64,000 bases of DNA from Pseudobutyrivibrio ruminis CF1b. Its GTDB lineage: Bacteria; Bacillota; Clostridia; Lachnospirales; Lachnospiraceae. Positions 8,501 through 16,574 of this stretch are shown here, piece after piece. Each line of letters opens with the position of its first letter. Positions within the stretch are counted from its first letter, which is position 1. Position numbers and translations under genes: made by a program. The stretch is from the NCBI RefSeq assembly GCF_000424005.1, contig NZ_AUJB01000004.1:1-64000 (forward strand), written 5' to 3'. Below the pieces are notes generated by a model. It did no database searches. It worked only from the letters and a program-made list of their open reading frames with translations, and was not told the DNA's origin.

Positions 8501-9951
8501 TTACCTGTATATGTGATTGTTAAATCTTCACCCTTAACGCTCTTTGAATACCATTTGTTATTGATATTATTTTCGTTAAGTACAAAGCCTTTTCCACCTG
8601 TTACCTTGCTTGAGAAACCAGATACAGCACATTCCTCGCTTACATTTCTAAGAATGTAATTAAGTGCCTGGCTATTATTGCCAGATCTGTTTATTCCACT
8701 TCTGCTTCCGTCCTTAAGCTTCTCACCAAGAGAATATTCAACCCTTACACCAGAAATATATGCTGTATTGCTATATGTCTCTGCTGAAGTCCAATTGAAA
8801 ACAGCAACACCATTCTTAAATGAAGTTGGAGCTATCTTAATTGACTCAGAATGATTATTTGATGTAACACAAAGTTCTGCATAAAGTGCATCCTTTACAT
8901 CCGCAAGTGTCTCATCGTTAAGAGCTTCGATTTTGGCTGTAATTTCGATCTGCATCTGCTCATCAAAAATAATGCACTGGATGTCCTCGTCATATGTACC
9001 TTCACCACCAGCGACAAGTGATGGAGCAACTGTAATCTCAGGTGTTGTATTTCTGCAGTCTTCAAAGTTTAAACATCCTGCTTTATCACAACGCTTAAGG
9101 TTCTCATTTCCTGATACTGGAACGAAGTTACATTCTTCAGTGAAGTGGAATTCATTTCCACAAACTGAACATGTACCAGTTGCCTTGTGAGTGTGGCTTC
9201 CATTACTTTCATAAGTGAAAGTTGTGCCTGTACATTCAACGTACTGTGTTTCCTTCTGCTCGTTACATACTGTACATGCTCTTGACTCGATGTGATAAAA
9301 CTTTCCATCTCTCAATTCATTAGAGAAACATGGATCATACTCGAAGTCGCCTTCAAATGTGCATCTCTGACGGTTCTCATATTTCACCTCAGAACAATAC
9401 TTACATTTGTAAACATCCTCATGATAGTGAACTCCATCTCTCCATGTGAATGTATGTAACTCATCCTGTTTTTCCCAGGTGTGATTGCCCCAGTAGCAAT
9501 CCCATGCATGAGCCTGACGCTCTTCCTCTTCTTTTTTCTTCTTCTCTTCTTCTTCCTTTTTCTTCTCTTCCTCAGATTTCTCCTGCTTCTTCTCAACCTT
9601 GCTCTCTGAGAGCATAGCTGCCATATCAAGAGTCTCTGATGAATCGTTAGATAAGTCTAAAGAAACTGTTCTTTCAGATGAATCATCTGTATTTTCTATT
9701 GTAGTATTACTGTTGCTATCTTCTGTGATGTCTGTACCAGAAACGGTATCGTTAAGATTATTGCTAGAATTACTTGATGTTGTACTACTTAAACTATCTG
9801 TATTACCTGTTTCGCTTACTACTTCGTTTGAAGGCTGTTCACCTTCAACCACCGAATCGGCGTATACGGCGGTGTTACTAAATAACAATGCTGAAAGCAT
9901 AGTCAACGCCACTAGCCGTCTTAACGTGGCGATTTTGTGTTGCCTTTTCAA
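5560..9951 (-). CDS. Giant cell-surface protein with CxxC zinc-ribbon-like repeats and Ig-like repeats
   Basis: About 1463 aa. Order: signal peptide ending near VYADS; a Ser/Asn/Thr-rich linker; a Glu/Lys-rich coil; a Cys- and His-rich block with repeated CxxC pairs (KCKYC, ACTVC, TCSVC); then a long run of Ig-like modules joined by at least seven D-x-T-x-P linkers (DKTAP, DNTAP, DKTVP, DMTLP); last a membrane helix and KKRKH tail. There is no LPXTG motif, so anchoring is by membrane. TTG at 9951 is chosen because AAGGGAAAAGG lies just before it; an in-frame TTG at 9972 has no ribosome site. Probably an adhesin or wall-spanning stalk. It lies 142 bp upstream of the FHA/WXG100 operon. Confidence 0.82.
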   Translation of the reverse strand: MKRQHKIATLRRLVALTMLSALLFSNTAVYADSVVEGEQPSNEVVSETGNTDSLSSTTSSNSSNNLNDTVSGTDITEDSNSNTTIENTDDSSERTVSLDLSNDSSETLDMAAMLSESKVEKKQEKSEEEKKKEEEEKKKKEEEERQAHAWDCYWGNHTWEKQDELHTFTWRDGVHYHEDVYKCKYCSEVKYENRQRCTFEGDFEYDPCFSNELRDGKFYHIESRACTVCNEQKETQYVECTGTTFTYESNGSHTHKATGTCSVCGNEFHFTEECNFVPVSGNENLKRCDKAGCLNFEDCRNTTPEITVAPSLVAGGEGTYDEDIQCIIFDEQMQIEITAKIEALNDETLADVKDALYAELCVTSNNHSESIKIAPTSFKNGVAVFNWTSAETYSNTAYISGVRVEYSLGEKLKDGSRSGINRSGNNSQALNYILRNVSEECAVSGFSSKVTGGKGFVLNENNINNKWYSKSVKGEDLTITYTGKTTSPVNANTATITEVDASGKAISSAIKATVSTEAKREIVGYWFIFPIVDVVYKNTIQAVVPANVDGEHIYRVTFDVHGYKYHSEDIRTYIDNTAPSFKTPAYKSDADRLNGKYYKKDVETSVKVSDANLSTCSYIEVSGQKSYLQAGEDKISLNVTGEGVHKLTGTIYDLAGNGTAITGESEFIIDKTAPTFEEPVYTSGAEKLNGKYYNKDVVVSVKVADLYLDQKSYIEVSGNKASLKADTDTIKLNVAGEGEHKLTGMIYDLAGNCTEIKNQDEFIIDKTAPKLKITFDNHNFKNEKYYNAARTATFVLTDKYIDDKEANMNLVTVNAKEGAATVNKMTGSNGKYTGTIEFKQDGFYSIGEIKFVDKAGNPFEFADDSDSAYNKEFVIDKTAPTVKVSFDNHDVKHEKYYKADRTATFVFEDRNIDSREATMSKVQIIAKEGSATVHEMTGSNGKYTGSIVFDKDGIYSIGELTFEDKAGNKYVFAEGNEDGYNAEFVIDKTVPVIDVDFDNNSSLNGNYFKAARKAELTFTEKNFTADQVTITKNSAEQNAVPAVKGYSSSDLKNVTHILFDTDGRYGFNIVVEDKAGNLSEKYVSEDFVIDMTLPELEISGVEDMSANNGKVAPVVVSKDTNLTDACTEISLVGSNRGKVSPSITKTSGTEQFTYAFADMAHDKENDDLYTLSVKLTDLAGNTVEKTVKYSLNRHGSIFVLSDATKAMVDGYYVTKPQDVVITEINVDAVTKKEVSVAFDGSVKELREGASFTTDDKTNSNGWHSISYNVGKANFNKDGIYSVTVFSEDRATNKQSNQSKDAQVEFLLDKTAPSVIVSGLEDGGIYEEESHDFSVNVTDTIGVTDMKVYLNDEKLASFTAAELNENGGTEVLTIPTKDDYQKVTIQSTDVAGNVTKVEYNNLLVSVKAEELLLEDNLTPTAKLDAGMPAVAAALRSTKTLAVVGVIAVAALVLAGAFAFKKRKH

Positions 9952-10021
9952 ATTACCTTTTCCCTTTCTCAATACTTATGACAATTTGATTAAGTACGTT
10001 GACTGGCTAGTTCATATAGCT

Positions 10022-10065
10022 TTCATACTTTTTTCACAAATTTATCACAAATGATAATTTATCAT
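10022..10065 (-). promoter_or_regulatory. Promoter with adjoining 15-bp palindrome for the surface-protein gene
   Basis: On the minus strand TTGTGA (10045-10050) and TATGAA (10022-10027) are 17 bp apart, a plausible vegetative promoter about 70 bp before the start. Directly upstream of the -35 is the palindrome ATGATAA-T-TTATCAT (10051-10065), a candidate operator. Both are pattern calls only. Confidence 0.4.
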
Positions 10066-10146
10066 GATTATTAGGGATGGTCAATCAGCCTTTCTTGCCA
10101 AAAATCGGGTTTTAATGCCATGCATTTTATACAAATGGAAACATTG

Positions 10147-10180
10147 AAAAAAGGGGATATAGCACATTTGCTATATCCCC
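10147..10180 (-). terminator. Rho-independent terminator of nrdD
   Basis: A perfect 12-bp stem (GGGGATATAGCA / TGCTATATCCCC, loop CATT) followed on the minus strand by TTTTTT, 24 bp past the nrdD stop. Confidence 0.92.
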
Positions 10181-10204
10181 ATATCATTTTTTGTGTATTA
10201 TTTA

Positions 10205-12592
10205 TTAATTTTCATCAACATACTTCTGGATGTTGCTTGCATTTGCGTATCTCTTTACGTCATCTCCGTTAACAACTACAAGTGTAGGTGCCTGCATAAC
10301 GCCATATTTCTTTGTGAGATCCTGCTGCTCTTCTGCATCTACAAGGATGTACTCCTCGTCCTCGAGAATCTCTTTTGCACGTGCACAGTTAGGACATGTC
10401 TTTGTAGTGAAGAGGTACTTAACACCTGTAGCTGGCTCCTCTGAAACAATCTCGAGATTAACCTGTGGCATCTCCTTAGCTACGCGCTCCTTGTTCTGCT
10501 CGCCAGCGCGACGGCATACAGAACCTGCGATATCGTAAAGCTTACGATTCTTGAACTCCTGTGTCTTACCTTCGTTCCAGTTCTGTACTGGGCGATAGTA
10601 ACCAGTGATACGGCTGTAAACCTCTGCTGTCTTTCCGCAGTGTGGGCATGTATAGTGCTCACCAGCGATGTAGCCGTGCTCCTTACATACTGAGTATGTA
10701 GGTGACAATGTATAATAAGGTAATCTGTAGTTTTCAGCAATCTTTCTAACAAGGTTTGCTGCCGACTCCCATGTAGGAAGCTTCTCGCCAATGAAGGCAT
10801 GGAATACAGTACCTGATGTGTAAAGTGTCTGAAGCTCGTCCTGAACCTCAAGAGCATCAAAGATATCTGATGTATACTCTACTGGCATATGTGAGCTGTT
10901 TGTATAGAATGGTGTATCCCCTTCTTTACCAGCTGTTATGATATCTGGGAACTGCTCTCTATCGTGCTTAGCAAAACGGTATGTAGTAGACTCTGCTGGA
11001 GTAGCCTCAAGGTTATATAAATCACCGTACATCTCCTGGTAATCAGAGAGACGCTCGCGCATGTGATTCAAAACATCCTTAGCAAACTGCTGTGTCTTCT
11101 CGCTAGTCATATCTGCACGAAGCCAGTTAGCATTAAGACCTACTTCGTTCATACCGATAAGACCGATTGTAGAGAAGTGATTGTTGAATGTGCCAAGGTA
11201 TCTCTTTGTATAAGGATATAATCCCTCATCGAGAAGCTTTGTGATAACGCCACGCTTAATCTTAAGTGAGCGAGCAGAAATATCCATAAGCTTATCAAGG
11301 CGTGCATAGAAATCAGCCTCATCCTTTGCCTGGTATGCAATACGAGGAAGGTTGATAGTAACAACGCCTACAGAACCTGTGCTCTCGCCTGAACCGAAGA
11401 AACCACCTGACTTCTTACGAAGCTCACGAAGATCAAGACGGAGACGGCAGCACATTGAACGAACATCGCTTGGCTCCATGTCTGAGTTGATATAGTTGCT
11501 GAAGTATGGTGTACCGTACTTAGCAGTCATTTCAAATAAGAGACGATTGTTCTCTGTATCTGACCAATCAAAATCACGTGTAATAGAATATGTAGGAATA
11601 GGATACTGGAAGCCACGTCCATTAGCATCACCCTCAATCATAATCTCAAGGAATGCCTTGTTAACCATATCCATTTCCTTCTTGCAGTCCTTGTATTTGA
11701 AGTCCTGCTCCTTGCCGCCAACGATAGCTGGAAGCTCTGCAAGGTCGTTTGGTACTGTCCAATCTAATGTAATGTTAGAGAATGGAGCCTGTGTACCCCA
11801 ACGTGAAGGTGTATTCACACCATATATAAATGCCTCAAGGCACTTCTTAACTTCTTCGTATGAAAGATTGTCAGTCTTAACAAATGGTGCAAGGTATGTG
11901 TCGAATGAAGAGAAAGCCTGAGCGCCTGCCCATTCATTCTGCATGATACCAAGGAAGTTTACCATCTGGTTGCAAAGTACTGAAAGGTGCTTTGCTGGAG
12001 CTGATGTAATCTTTCCTGTGATACCGCCAAGACCTTCCTGGATAAGCTGCTTTAAAGACCAGCCTGCACAGTAGCCTGTAAGCATAGAAAGATCGTGAAT
12101 GTGAATATCAGCGCTACGGTGAGCGTTAGCAATCTCCTCGTCATAAATCTCAGAGAGCCAATAGTTAGCAGTGATAGCACCAGAGTTGGACAGGATAAGA
12201 CCACCTACAGAATATGTAACTGTAGAATTCTCCTTAACACGCCAATCCTCTACCTTAACATAGCTGTCTACAACGTTCTTGTAATCGAGAACTGTAGACT
12301 TCATGTTACGCATCTTTTCGCGCTGCTTTCTATATAATATGTATGCTTTTGCAACGTCAGTATATCCAGTCTGCTCTAATACGTTCTCAACAGAGTCCTG
12401 GATATCTTCAACAGAAATCTTGCCAGATTTGATTTTATTCTGGAAATCAGCCGAAACACGAAGTGATAATAAGCCAATGATATCGTCGTTGTATTCCTTT
12501 CCAGTAGCCTCGAATGCCTTTGCGATGGCATCGTTGATCTTGCCTAAATTAAATTCTGCAATTTCCCCATCTCTTTTTACAACTTCAAACAA
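10205..12592 (-). CDS. nrdD: Anaerobic (class III) ribonucleoside-triphosphate reductase with fused thioredoxin-like domain
   Basis: A 795-aa enzyme that makes deoxyribonucleotides without oxygen. It begins with an ATP-cone (about 1-90), then the glycyl-radical barrel. The zinc segment has C636, C649 and C652, and the radical site is Gly664 in RITGYYRPV. After the usual C-terminus comes an extra domain of about 75 aa (from 721) with CPNC at 733-736 and the APT cis-Pro of thioredoxin/glutaredoxin folds. This may recycle or supply reductant to the enzyme. No nrdG activase gene is in the window. Two NrdR boxes precede the gene, and it ends at a strong terminator, so it is monocistronic. Confidence 0.95.
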   Translation of the reverse strand: MFEVVKRDGEIAEFNLGKINDAIAKAFEATGKEYNDDIIGLLSLRVSADFQNKIKSGKISVEDIQDSVENVLEQTGYTDVAKAYILYRKQREKMRNMKSTVLDYKNVVDSYVKVEDWRVKENSTVTYSVGGLILSNSGAITANYWLSEIYDEEIANAHRSADIHIHDLSMLTGYCAGWSLKQLIQEGLGGITGKITSAPAKHLSVLCNQMVNFLGIMQNEWAGAQAFSSFDTYLAPFVKTDNLSYEEVKKCLEAFIYGVNTPSRWGTQAPFSNITLDWTVPNDLAELPAIVGGKEQDFKYKDCKKEMDMVNKAFLEIMIEGDANGRGFQYPIPTYSITRDFDWSDTENNRLLFEMTAKYGTPYFSNYINSDMEPSDVRSMCCRLRLDLRELRKKSGGFFGSGESTGSVGVVTINLPRIAYQAKDEADFYARLDKLMDISARSLKIKRGVITKLLDEGLYPYTKRYLGTFNNHFSTIGLIGMNEVGLNANWLRADMTSEKTQQFAKDVLNHMRERLSDYQEMYGDLYNLEATPAESTTYRFAKHDREQFPDIITAGKEGDTPFYTNSSHMPVEYTSDIFDALEVQDELQTLYTSGTVFHAFIGEKLPTWESAANLVRKIAENYRLPYYTLSPTYSVCKEHGYIAGEHYTCPHCGKTAEVYSRITGYYRPVQNWNEGKTQEFKNRKLYDIAGSVCRRAGEQNKERVAKEMPQVNLEIVSEEPATGVKYLFTTKTCPNCARAKEILEDEEYILVDAEEQQDLTKKYGVMQAPTLVVVNGDDVKRYANASNIQKYVDEN

Positions 12593-12710
12593 TTCTTCTC
12601 ACCAATATTCCTTTCTCAATAAAATCTCCCCCAAAAGGACTCCCCAATTAACCTGTCTGATGTCCTAACCAAAGTGTTCTTCCAAGGTATTTTGACTGAT
12701 TATATGTTAT

Positions 12711-12755
12711 CAAAATATATAGTATGGGGTCAATGTCTAATCACTATATATAGTG
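12711..12755 (-). promoter_or_regulatory. Tandem NrdR boxes upstream of nrdD
   Basis: CACTATATATAGTG at 12742-12755 is a perfect palindrome matching the NrdR-box consensus. A second copy at 12711-12724 matches at 11 of 14 positions. The copies start 31 bp apart, three helical turns, the spacing known for cooperative NrdR binding. They lie 119-163 bp before nrdD, so dATP/ATP-responsive repression of nrdD is expected. Confidence 0.85.
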
Positions 12756-12850
12756 CTTTTCGTCATTATTACCTAAAATCGATTTTGAGTTTTGATAATT
12801 TTCTAAGTAGAATCAAGATTCAACACACACAATATTTTGTATTTGAACAC

Positions 12851-12886
12851 AAAAAAGACACACCACATATTGTAGTGCGTCTTTTC
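12851..12886 (-). terminator. Terminator of the TPR lipoprotein gene
   Basis: An imperfect stem of about 14 bp built on AAAAGAC / GTCTTTT, followed on the minus strand by TTTTTT, starting 7 bp past the stop. The rest of the 300-bp gap up to nrdD holds only the NrdR boxes. Confidence 0.85.
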
Positions 12887-12892
12887 TGAAAA

Positions 12893-13846
12893 TTATCTTG
12901 TTTGTAAGAATACTAACTCCTTTGATGCCTCCTCATCATTAGGGTAAGCATCAAGATATTGTGTCAGCACCTCTCTTGCTTCTTCAAAACGATATAGCTT
13001 TTCAAGTGCTGCTGCCTTGCCTTTCATAAGCTGTGGCATATTGCCGATGGAATCAAGACTCAACCCTGCCTCATAGTAGTCCAGAGCGTTCTCAAAATTG
13101 CCACTGGAAAGCTCTATATCTCCCAGTGTACCAAGGGCATCACTGGTAACCTGATCAGATTCTGCATACTCTTTAAGCAAGTCCTGGGCGGAAACATAAT
13201 CTCCACCATCCTGGTAAATCTTGGCCAGATAAAGCTTTGCATCTATCACATCTTTTTCTATGGCTTCCTTCAAAAACTTCTCTGCGTCTGAGGTCTGACC
13301 AAGCATGTAATAGATTCGACCCTTGAAGTATTTTCCTTCAGGCGATTTGTCTGCCACATCTAAAGCATTGTTCAAATATACCAATCCCTGGTCTGTATAC
13401 CCAAGTGCATTAAGATTCTTGTAAATCTCTATATAAAGCAGATAGTTCTTTTCATCAATAGCTATGGCTGAATCATAATCCTTAATAGCCTGGCCAATCT
13501 CTCCCTCGCTGGCATAAATGCTGCCTCTCAGGAAATATGGCTTGTAGTTTTTCTCATCATATTTAATAAGATAAGTATATGTATTTGCCGCATCCTCAAA
13601 CTGACCATTCTTAAACTGGGCTGCAGCCTTGTAGTAATCCACATCAAGCTCCAGGTCTGTGACCTTTCCAATGGAGCACCCAAGTGCCTCATCAAAAAGT
13701 GCTATGGCATCTTCATATCTGCCTTCATCCATGGCTGCAATGCCCTGGTCACGGAGCTCAATCTCTTTTTGGTTATATTTGCTGCAGCCTGTGAAGCAAA
13801 GCGCAGCAATCAAAGTACACTCTATGATTAATAGTCTCTTTTTCAT
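12893..13846 (-). CDS. TPR-repeat lipoprotein
   Basis: A 317-aa exported protein. The signal peptide ends in a lipobox (CFTGC, Cys20), so it should be a membrane-anchored lipoprotein on the outer face. The rest is a chain of tetratricopeptide repeats (for example AMDEGRYEDAIALFDEAL, then several A-x-x-Y-x-x-A units). TPR lipoproteins serve as scaffolds; no partner is evident. It is monocistronic with its own terminator. GAGGA precedes the ATG. Confidence 0.85.
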   Translation of the reverse strand: MKKRLLIIECTLIAALCFTGCSKYNQKEIELRDQGIAAMDEGRYEDAIALFDEALGCSIGKVTDLELDVDYYKAAAQFKNGQFEDAANTYTYLIKYDEKNYKPYFLRGSIYASEGEIGQAIKDYDSAIAIDEKNYLLYIEIYKNLNALGYTDQGLVYLNNALDVADKSPEGKYFKGRIYYMLGQTSDAEKFLKEAIEKDVIDAKLYLAKIYQDGGDYVSAQDLLKEYAESDQVTSDALGTLGDIELSSGNFENALDYYEAGLSLDSIGNMPQLMKGKAAALEKLYRFEEAREVLTQYLDAYPNDEEASKELVFLQTR

Positions 13847-13909
13847 AACTAGTCTTCCTCAATAATATTTCTTTAAATAGATTAAAGTAATTGAAGAAAA
13901 ATATCTATA

Positions 13910-14245
13910 CTAAATATGCATTAAATTCAATTCATCTTCCAAACATTTTATTAAGAAAGAATTCAAGGATAATCCTAATAACTTTGCTCCCACAGCAGCC
14001 CTCTGATGTAACTGAGGATATATCCTTACATTAAATCTTCCAGAATATGGTTTTTCTGGCTCTACACCATCTTCCTTGCACCATTCAATATAGTCATCTA
14101 CAGAGTTTCTAAATTCCCTTTCAAGTTCCTCTACTGAAGAACCCTGAAAAGTAATCACAGCTCTAGTATTTATTACTTCTCCCGTAAAAATATGCTGTTC
14201 ATCATCAAATTCAACTTTTCCAATATAACCTTTATAGTTCATCAT
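13910..14245 (-). CDS. hicB: HicB-type antitoxin
   Basis: A 111-aa protein with the HicB pattern: an N-terminal partial RNase H-like fold (YKGYIGKVEFD, FTGEV, then VDDYIEWCKEDG) and a C-terminal ribbon-helix-helix-like DNA-binding segment (FNVRIYPQLHQRAAVGAKLLG, LSLNSFL). HicB neutralises the HicA mRNA interferase and represses the operon. Its ATG overlaps the stop of the upstream hicA remnant (AAATGATG), so translation is coupled. With a shortened toxin it may now act as an orphan regulator or immunity factor. Confidence 0.85.
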   Translation of the reverse strand: MMNYKGYIGKVEFDDEQHIFTGEVINTRAVITFQGSSVEELEREFRNSVDDYIEWCKEDGVEPEKPYSGRFNVRIYPQLHQRAAVGAKLLGLSLNSFLIKCLEDELNLMHI

Positions 14246-14394
14246 TTTAACTCTACTCTTACTCTTGAGCCATTTCCTTCTGAAACTTTTGCTCCTAAAG
14301 AAATAAATAAATGCTCTATTTCAGTCCACTTTATATCTGATTTCACTGGGTTAGTGAAAATATCTTTTAATATTTTTCTATCTTTACTATTCAT
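14242..14394 (-). pseudogene. hicA: Truncated HicA-type toxin gene
   Basis: ATG at 14394 opens a 50-aa reading frame that ends in TGA inside the hicB start. The N-terminal part is HicA-like (helix, then WTEIEHLFISLGA and EGNGSRVRVEL). Relatives I recall are about 80 aa and continue with a strand carrying FHRPHP, where the catalytic His sits. That third is absent and hicB begins at once, as if a deletion fused the genes. The toxin is therefore probably inactive. The 80-aa comparison rests on family knowledge, not on an alignment. Confidence 0.65.
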
Positions 14395-14518
14395 ATGGTA
14401 CCACCTTATAGTACTATTTTCAATTTCTATTTTTTAACCTCACAATATCTAATATGTGATATAATATTTGCAAAATATCCATATTTACAGGTTTTATGAA
14501 GAAGGAGGTTTTTTACTT

Positions 14519-15793
14519 TTGGATGTTCACTTGTTAATCAAGCTTATTATTCTTTTATTATTGTTGGGATTGTCTGGATTTTTCTCTTCAGCAGAAACAG
14601 CTTTGACTACAGTTAATAAGATTAAAATTAAGACCATGGCAGATGATGGGGACAAGAAGGCTGCAAAGGTTCTTAAGGTTATAGGCCGTCCAAAGAAGAT
14701 GCTTTCAGCCATTCTTATTGGAAATAACATTGTTAACCTGTCAGCATCATCACTGGCCACCACACTTGCTATTCAGCTTTTTGGGAGCTATGGTGCCGGC
14801 ATCGCCACTGGTATTCTTACTTTACTGATATTGATTTTTGGTGAGATTACTCCAAAGTCTCTGGCTACTCTTAATTCCACCAAGCTTAGCCTTAGATATG
14901 CACCTGCTGTAGGCGGGCTCATGTGGGTTCTCACTCCTGTGATTGCCATCGTCAATTTCCTTGCTGGAATCTTCATCAGAATGTTTGGCATCGACCCAGA
15001 TTTCAAGGATGAGACAATCACTGAGGAAGAAATCCGTACCATGGTAGATGTAAGCCATGAAAGTGGCGCCATCGAACAGGATGAGCGCACCATGATTCAC
15101 AAGGTGTTCGATTTCTCTGATGCATGTGCCAAGGAGGTCATGATTCCTCGAATCGACATGACCATGGTAGATGCAGATGTGACATATGATGAGTTGATGG
15201 CCGTATTCAAGGAGGATATGTATACCCGAATCCCAGTGTGCGAGCCAGATACAGATAAAGTCTTAGGTATCGTAAACATGAAAGATTTCCTGGGTGTGGG
15301 ACCTTCCGAGAATTTCTCCGTGAGAGATTATCTGAGAGATACCTACTTCACCTATGAAATGAAAAATGTCTCTGATCTTTTTGATGAGATGCGTGAGGAA
15401 TCAGCTTCCCTCTCTATTGTTTTAGATGAGTATGGCGAGCTTTCCGGTATGATTACTCTTGAGGATCTCTTGGAGGAAATCGTAGGCGAGATTCGTGATG
15501 AATATGATGAGGATGAGGAAGACCCACTTGTTCGCTTAAGCGACAGGGAATATCAGGTTCTTGGTTCCATGAATCTTGAAGATCTTTGCCAATTGATTCC
15601 ACTTGGTTTCACCAGTGATGACTACGATACCATCGGAGGCTACATAGTAGGTGCTTTTGACCACTTCCCAAATGTGGGCGAGACCTATGTTTCCGAGGAT
15701 GGCACCATCATCCGAGTGCTTGCAGTAGAAAAGAAACGAATCACCAAGCTTCGCATCAAGCTACCTGCCCAAGCCACCCAGCAACAACAGTAA
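14519..15793 (+). CDS. CNNM/CorC-type (HlyC/CorC) membrane protein with CBS pair
   Basis: A 424-aa protein with an N-terminal DUF21 membrane domain (SGFFSSAETAL, then three further helices to about residue 150), two CBS domains in the middle (VMIPRIDM, MYTRIPV, GIVNMKDFL, ITLEDLLEEIVGEI) and the C-terminal CorC/HlyC domain. Members move or sense Mg2+. TTG at 14519 is chosen because AGGAGG at 14503-14508 fits it, and a -10 (TATAAT, 14460-14465) puts transcription start past the upstream in-frame TTG at 14468. The 3' end overlaps the convergent gene by 38 bp. Confidence 0.9.
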   Translation: MDVHLLIKLIILLLLLGLSGFFSSAETALTTVNKIKIKTMADDGDKKAAKVLKVIGRPKKMLSAILIGNNIVNLSASSLATTLAIQLFGSYGAGIATGILTLLILIFGEITPKSLATLNSTKLSLRYAPAVGGLMWVLTPVIAIVNFLAGIFIRMFGIDPDFKDETITEEEIRTMVDVSHESGAIEQDERTMIHKVFDFSDACAKEVMIPRIDMTMVDADVTYDELMAVFKEDMYTRIPVCEPDTDKVLGIVNMKDFLGVGPSENFSVRDYLRDTYFTYEMKNVSDLFDEMREESASLSIVLDEYGELSGMITLEDLLEEIVGEIRDEYDEDEEDPLVRLSDREYQVLGSMNLEDLCQLIPLGFTSDDYDTIGGYIVGAFDHFPNVGETYVSEDGTIIRVLAVEKKRITKLRIKLPAQATQQQQ

Positions 15794-16466
15794 ATATATT
15801 GATTATCAGACCCATTCCACTGACCAGCTGATACAGTCCATGTATTCCGCCGGAAATTGAATGGGTCTTTTTGTTTGCCGGGAGAATAAAGATAATCACA
15901 CCTATGGTGTTTACAATTGCAAATATCCACAGACTTATCTCCGTTTTTAACCAGGTGTAAAGATAATAGTTCAAAGCCATGAAAATCAGGACTTCGCAGG
16001 TAGTCTTTACTTTTTTATTTCTTCTGTGACGCTGGAGTTCCAGATATTCATCCTCCCACTGCTCAATCAAATCATTGAAATAATGAATAATGTCGGAGGG
16101 AATCTCCGGCAATGGCTTTTTCCTGTTCTGTCCTTCTCTCTTTATGAGAAATCCATGTAAAATCTTCATTGGCTCACAGCCCATCTTGCTGTAAATATAA
16201 TCCAGAGCTTTTACATCAGGCAGCTTCATGGCTTTTAGCATAAGCTTTCTCATGTACCGGTCATTTATAAAGAAGTAGTACAGTTCCTTTACTATTCCTC
16301 CTGATGTTTTGCCCTTTTCTGCAAGTAATAAAAACTGCCTTAAATAAATTGCTTTTTGATCATGCTCTCTTTTTTCCTGCATGTGACGAACAAAAGCTAC
16401 TGGGATAGACAATAATCCAGCTATCGCCCAAACAATAAAACATAAAATAATAGTATTAAATTTCAT
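15756..16466 (-). CDS. Hypothetical membrane protein
   Basis: A 236-aa protein. An N-terminal membrane helix (about 3-22) is followed by a charged helical cytoplasmic region, then two or three helices near the C-terminus (LIFMALNYYLYTWL, LWIFAIVNTIGVIIFIL, and the last 25 residues). No family recognised. Start 16466 is chosen for AGGAG directly before it; an upstream in-frame start at 16568 would cross the terminator of the next gene. The last 38 bp are antisense to the end of the CorC-like gene, so both genes share sequence tail to tail. Confidence 0.65.
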   Translation of the reverse strand: MKFNTIILCFIVWAIAGLLSIPVAFVRHMQEKREHDQKAIYLRQFLLLAEKGKTSGGIVKELYYFFINDRYMRKLMLKAMKLPDVKALDYIYSKMGCEPMKILHGFLIKREGQNRKKPLPEIPSDIIHYFNDLIEQWEDEYLELQRHRRNKKVKTTCEVLIFMALNYYLYTWLKTEISLWIFAIVNTIGVIIFILPANKKTHSISGGIHGLYQLVSGMGLIINIFTVVAGWLGQVA

Positions 16467-16510
16467 AGTTCTCCTGTGAAACACAGTCGAATGACTTATA
16501 GAATAAAACG

Positions 16511-16539
16511 AAAAAACGACACGCGAAACGCGTGCCGTT
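16511..16539 (-). terminator. Terminator of the cyclophilin gene
   Basis: An 11-bp stem (AACGACACGCG / CGCGTGCCGTT, loop AAA) followed on the minus strand by TTTTTT, 36 bp past the cyclophilin stop. Confidence 0.93.
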
Positions 16540-16574
16540 AGAATATCATAATATTTTTTCTTTTGCAAGAGTGA

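Noticed and set aside
9599-10054. 151-codon plus-strand reading frame over the surface-protein start
   Set aside because: It is antisense to the signal peptide and Ser-rich linker; no ribosome site, and its composition mirrors the other strand.
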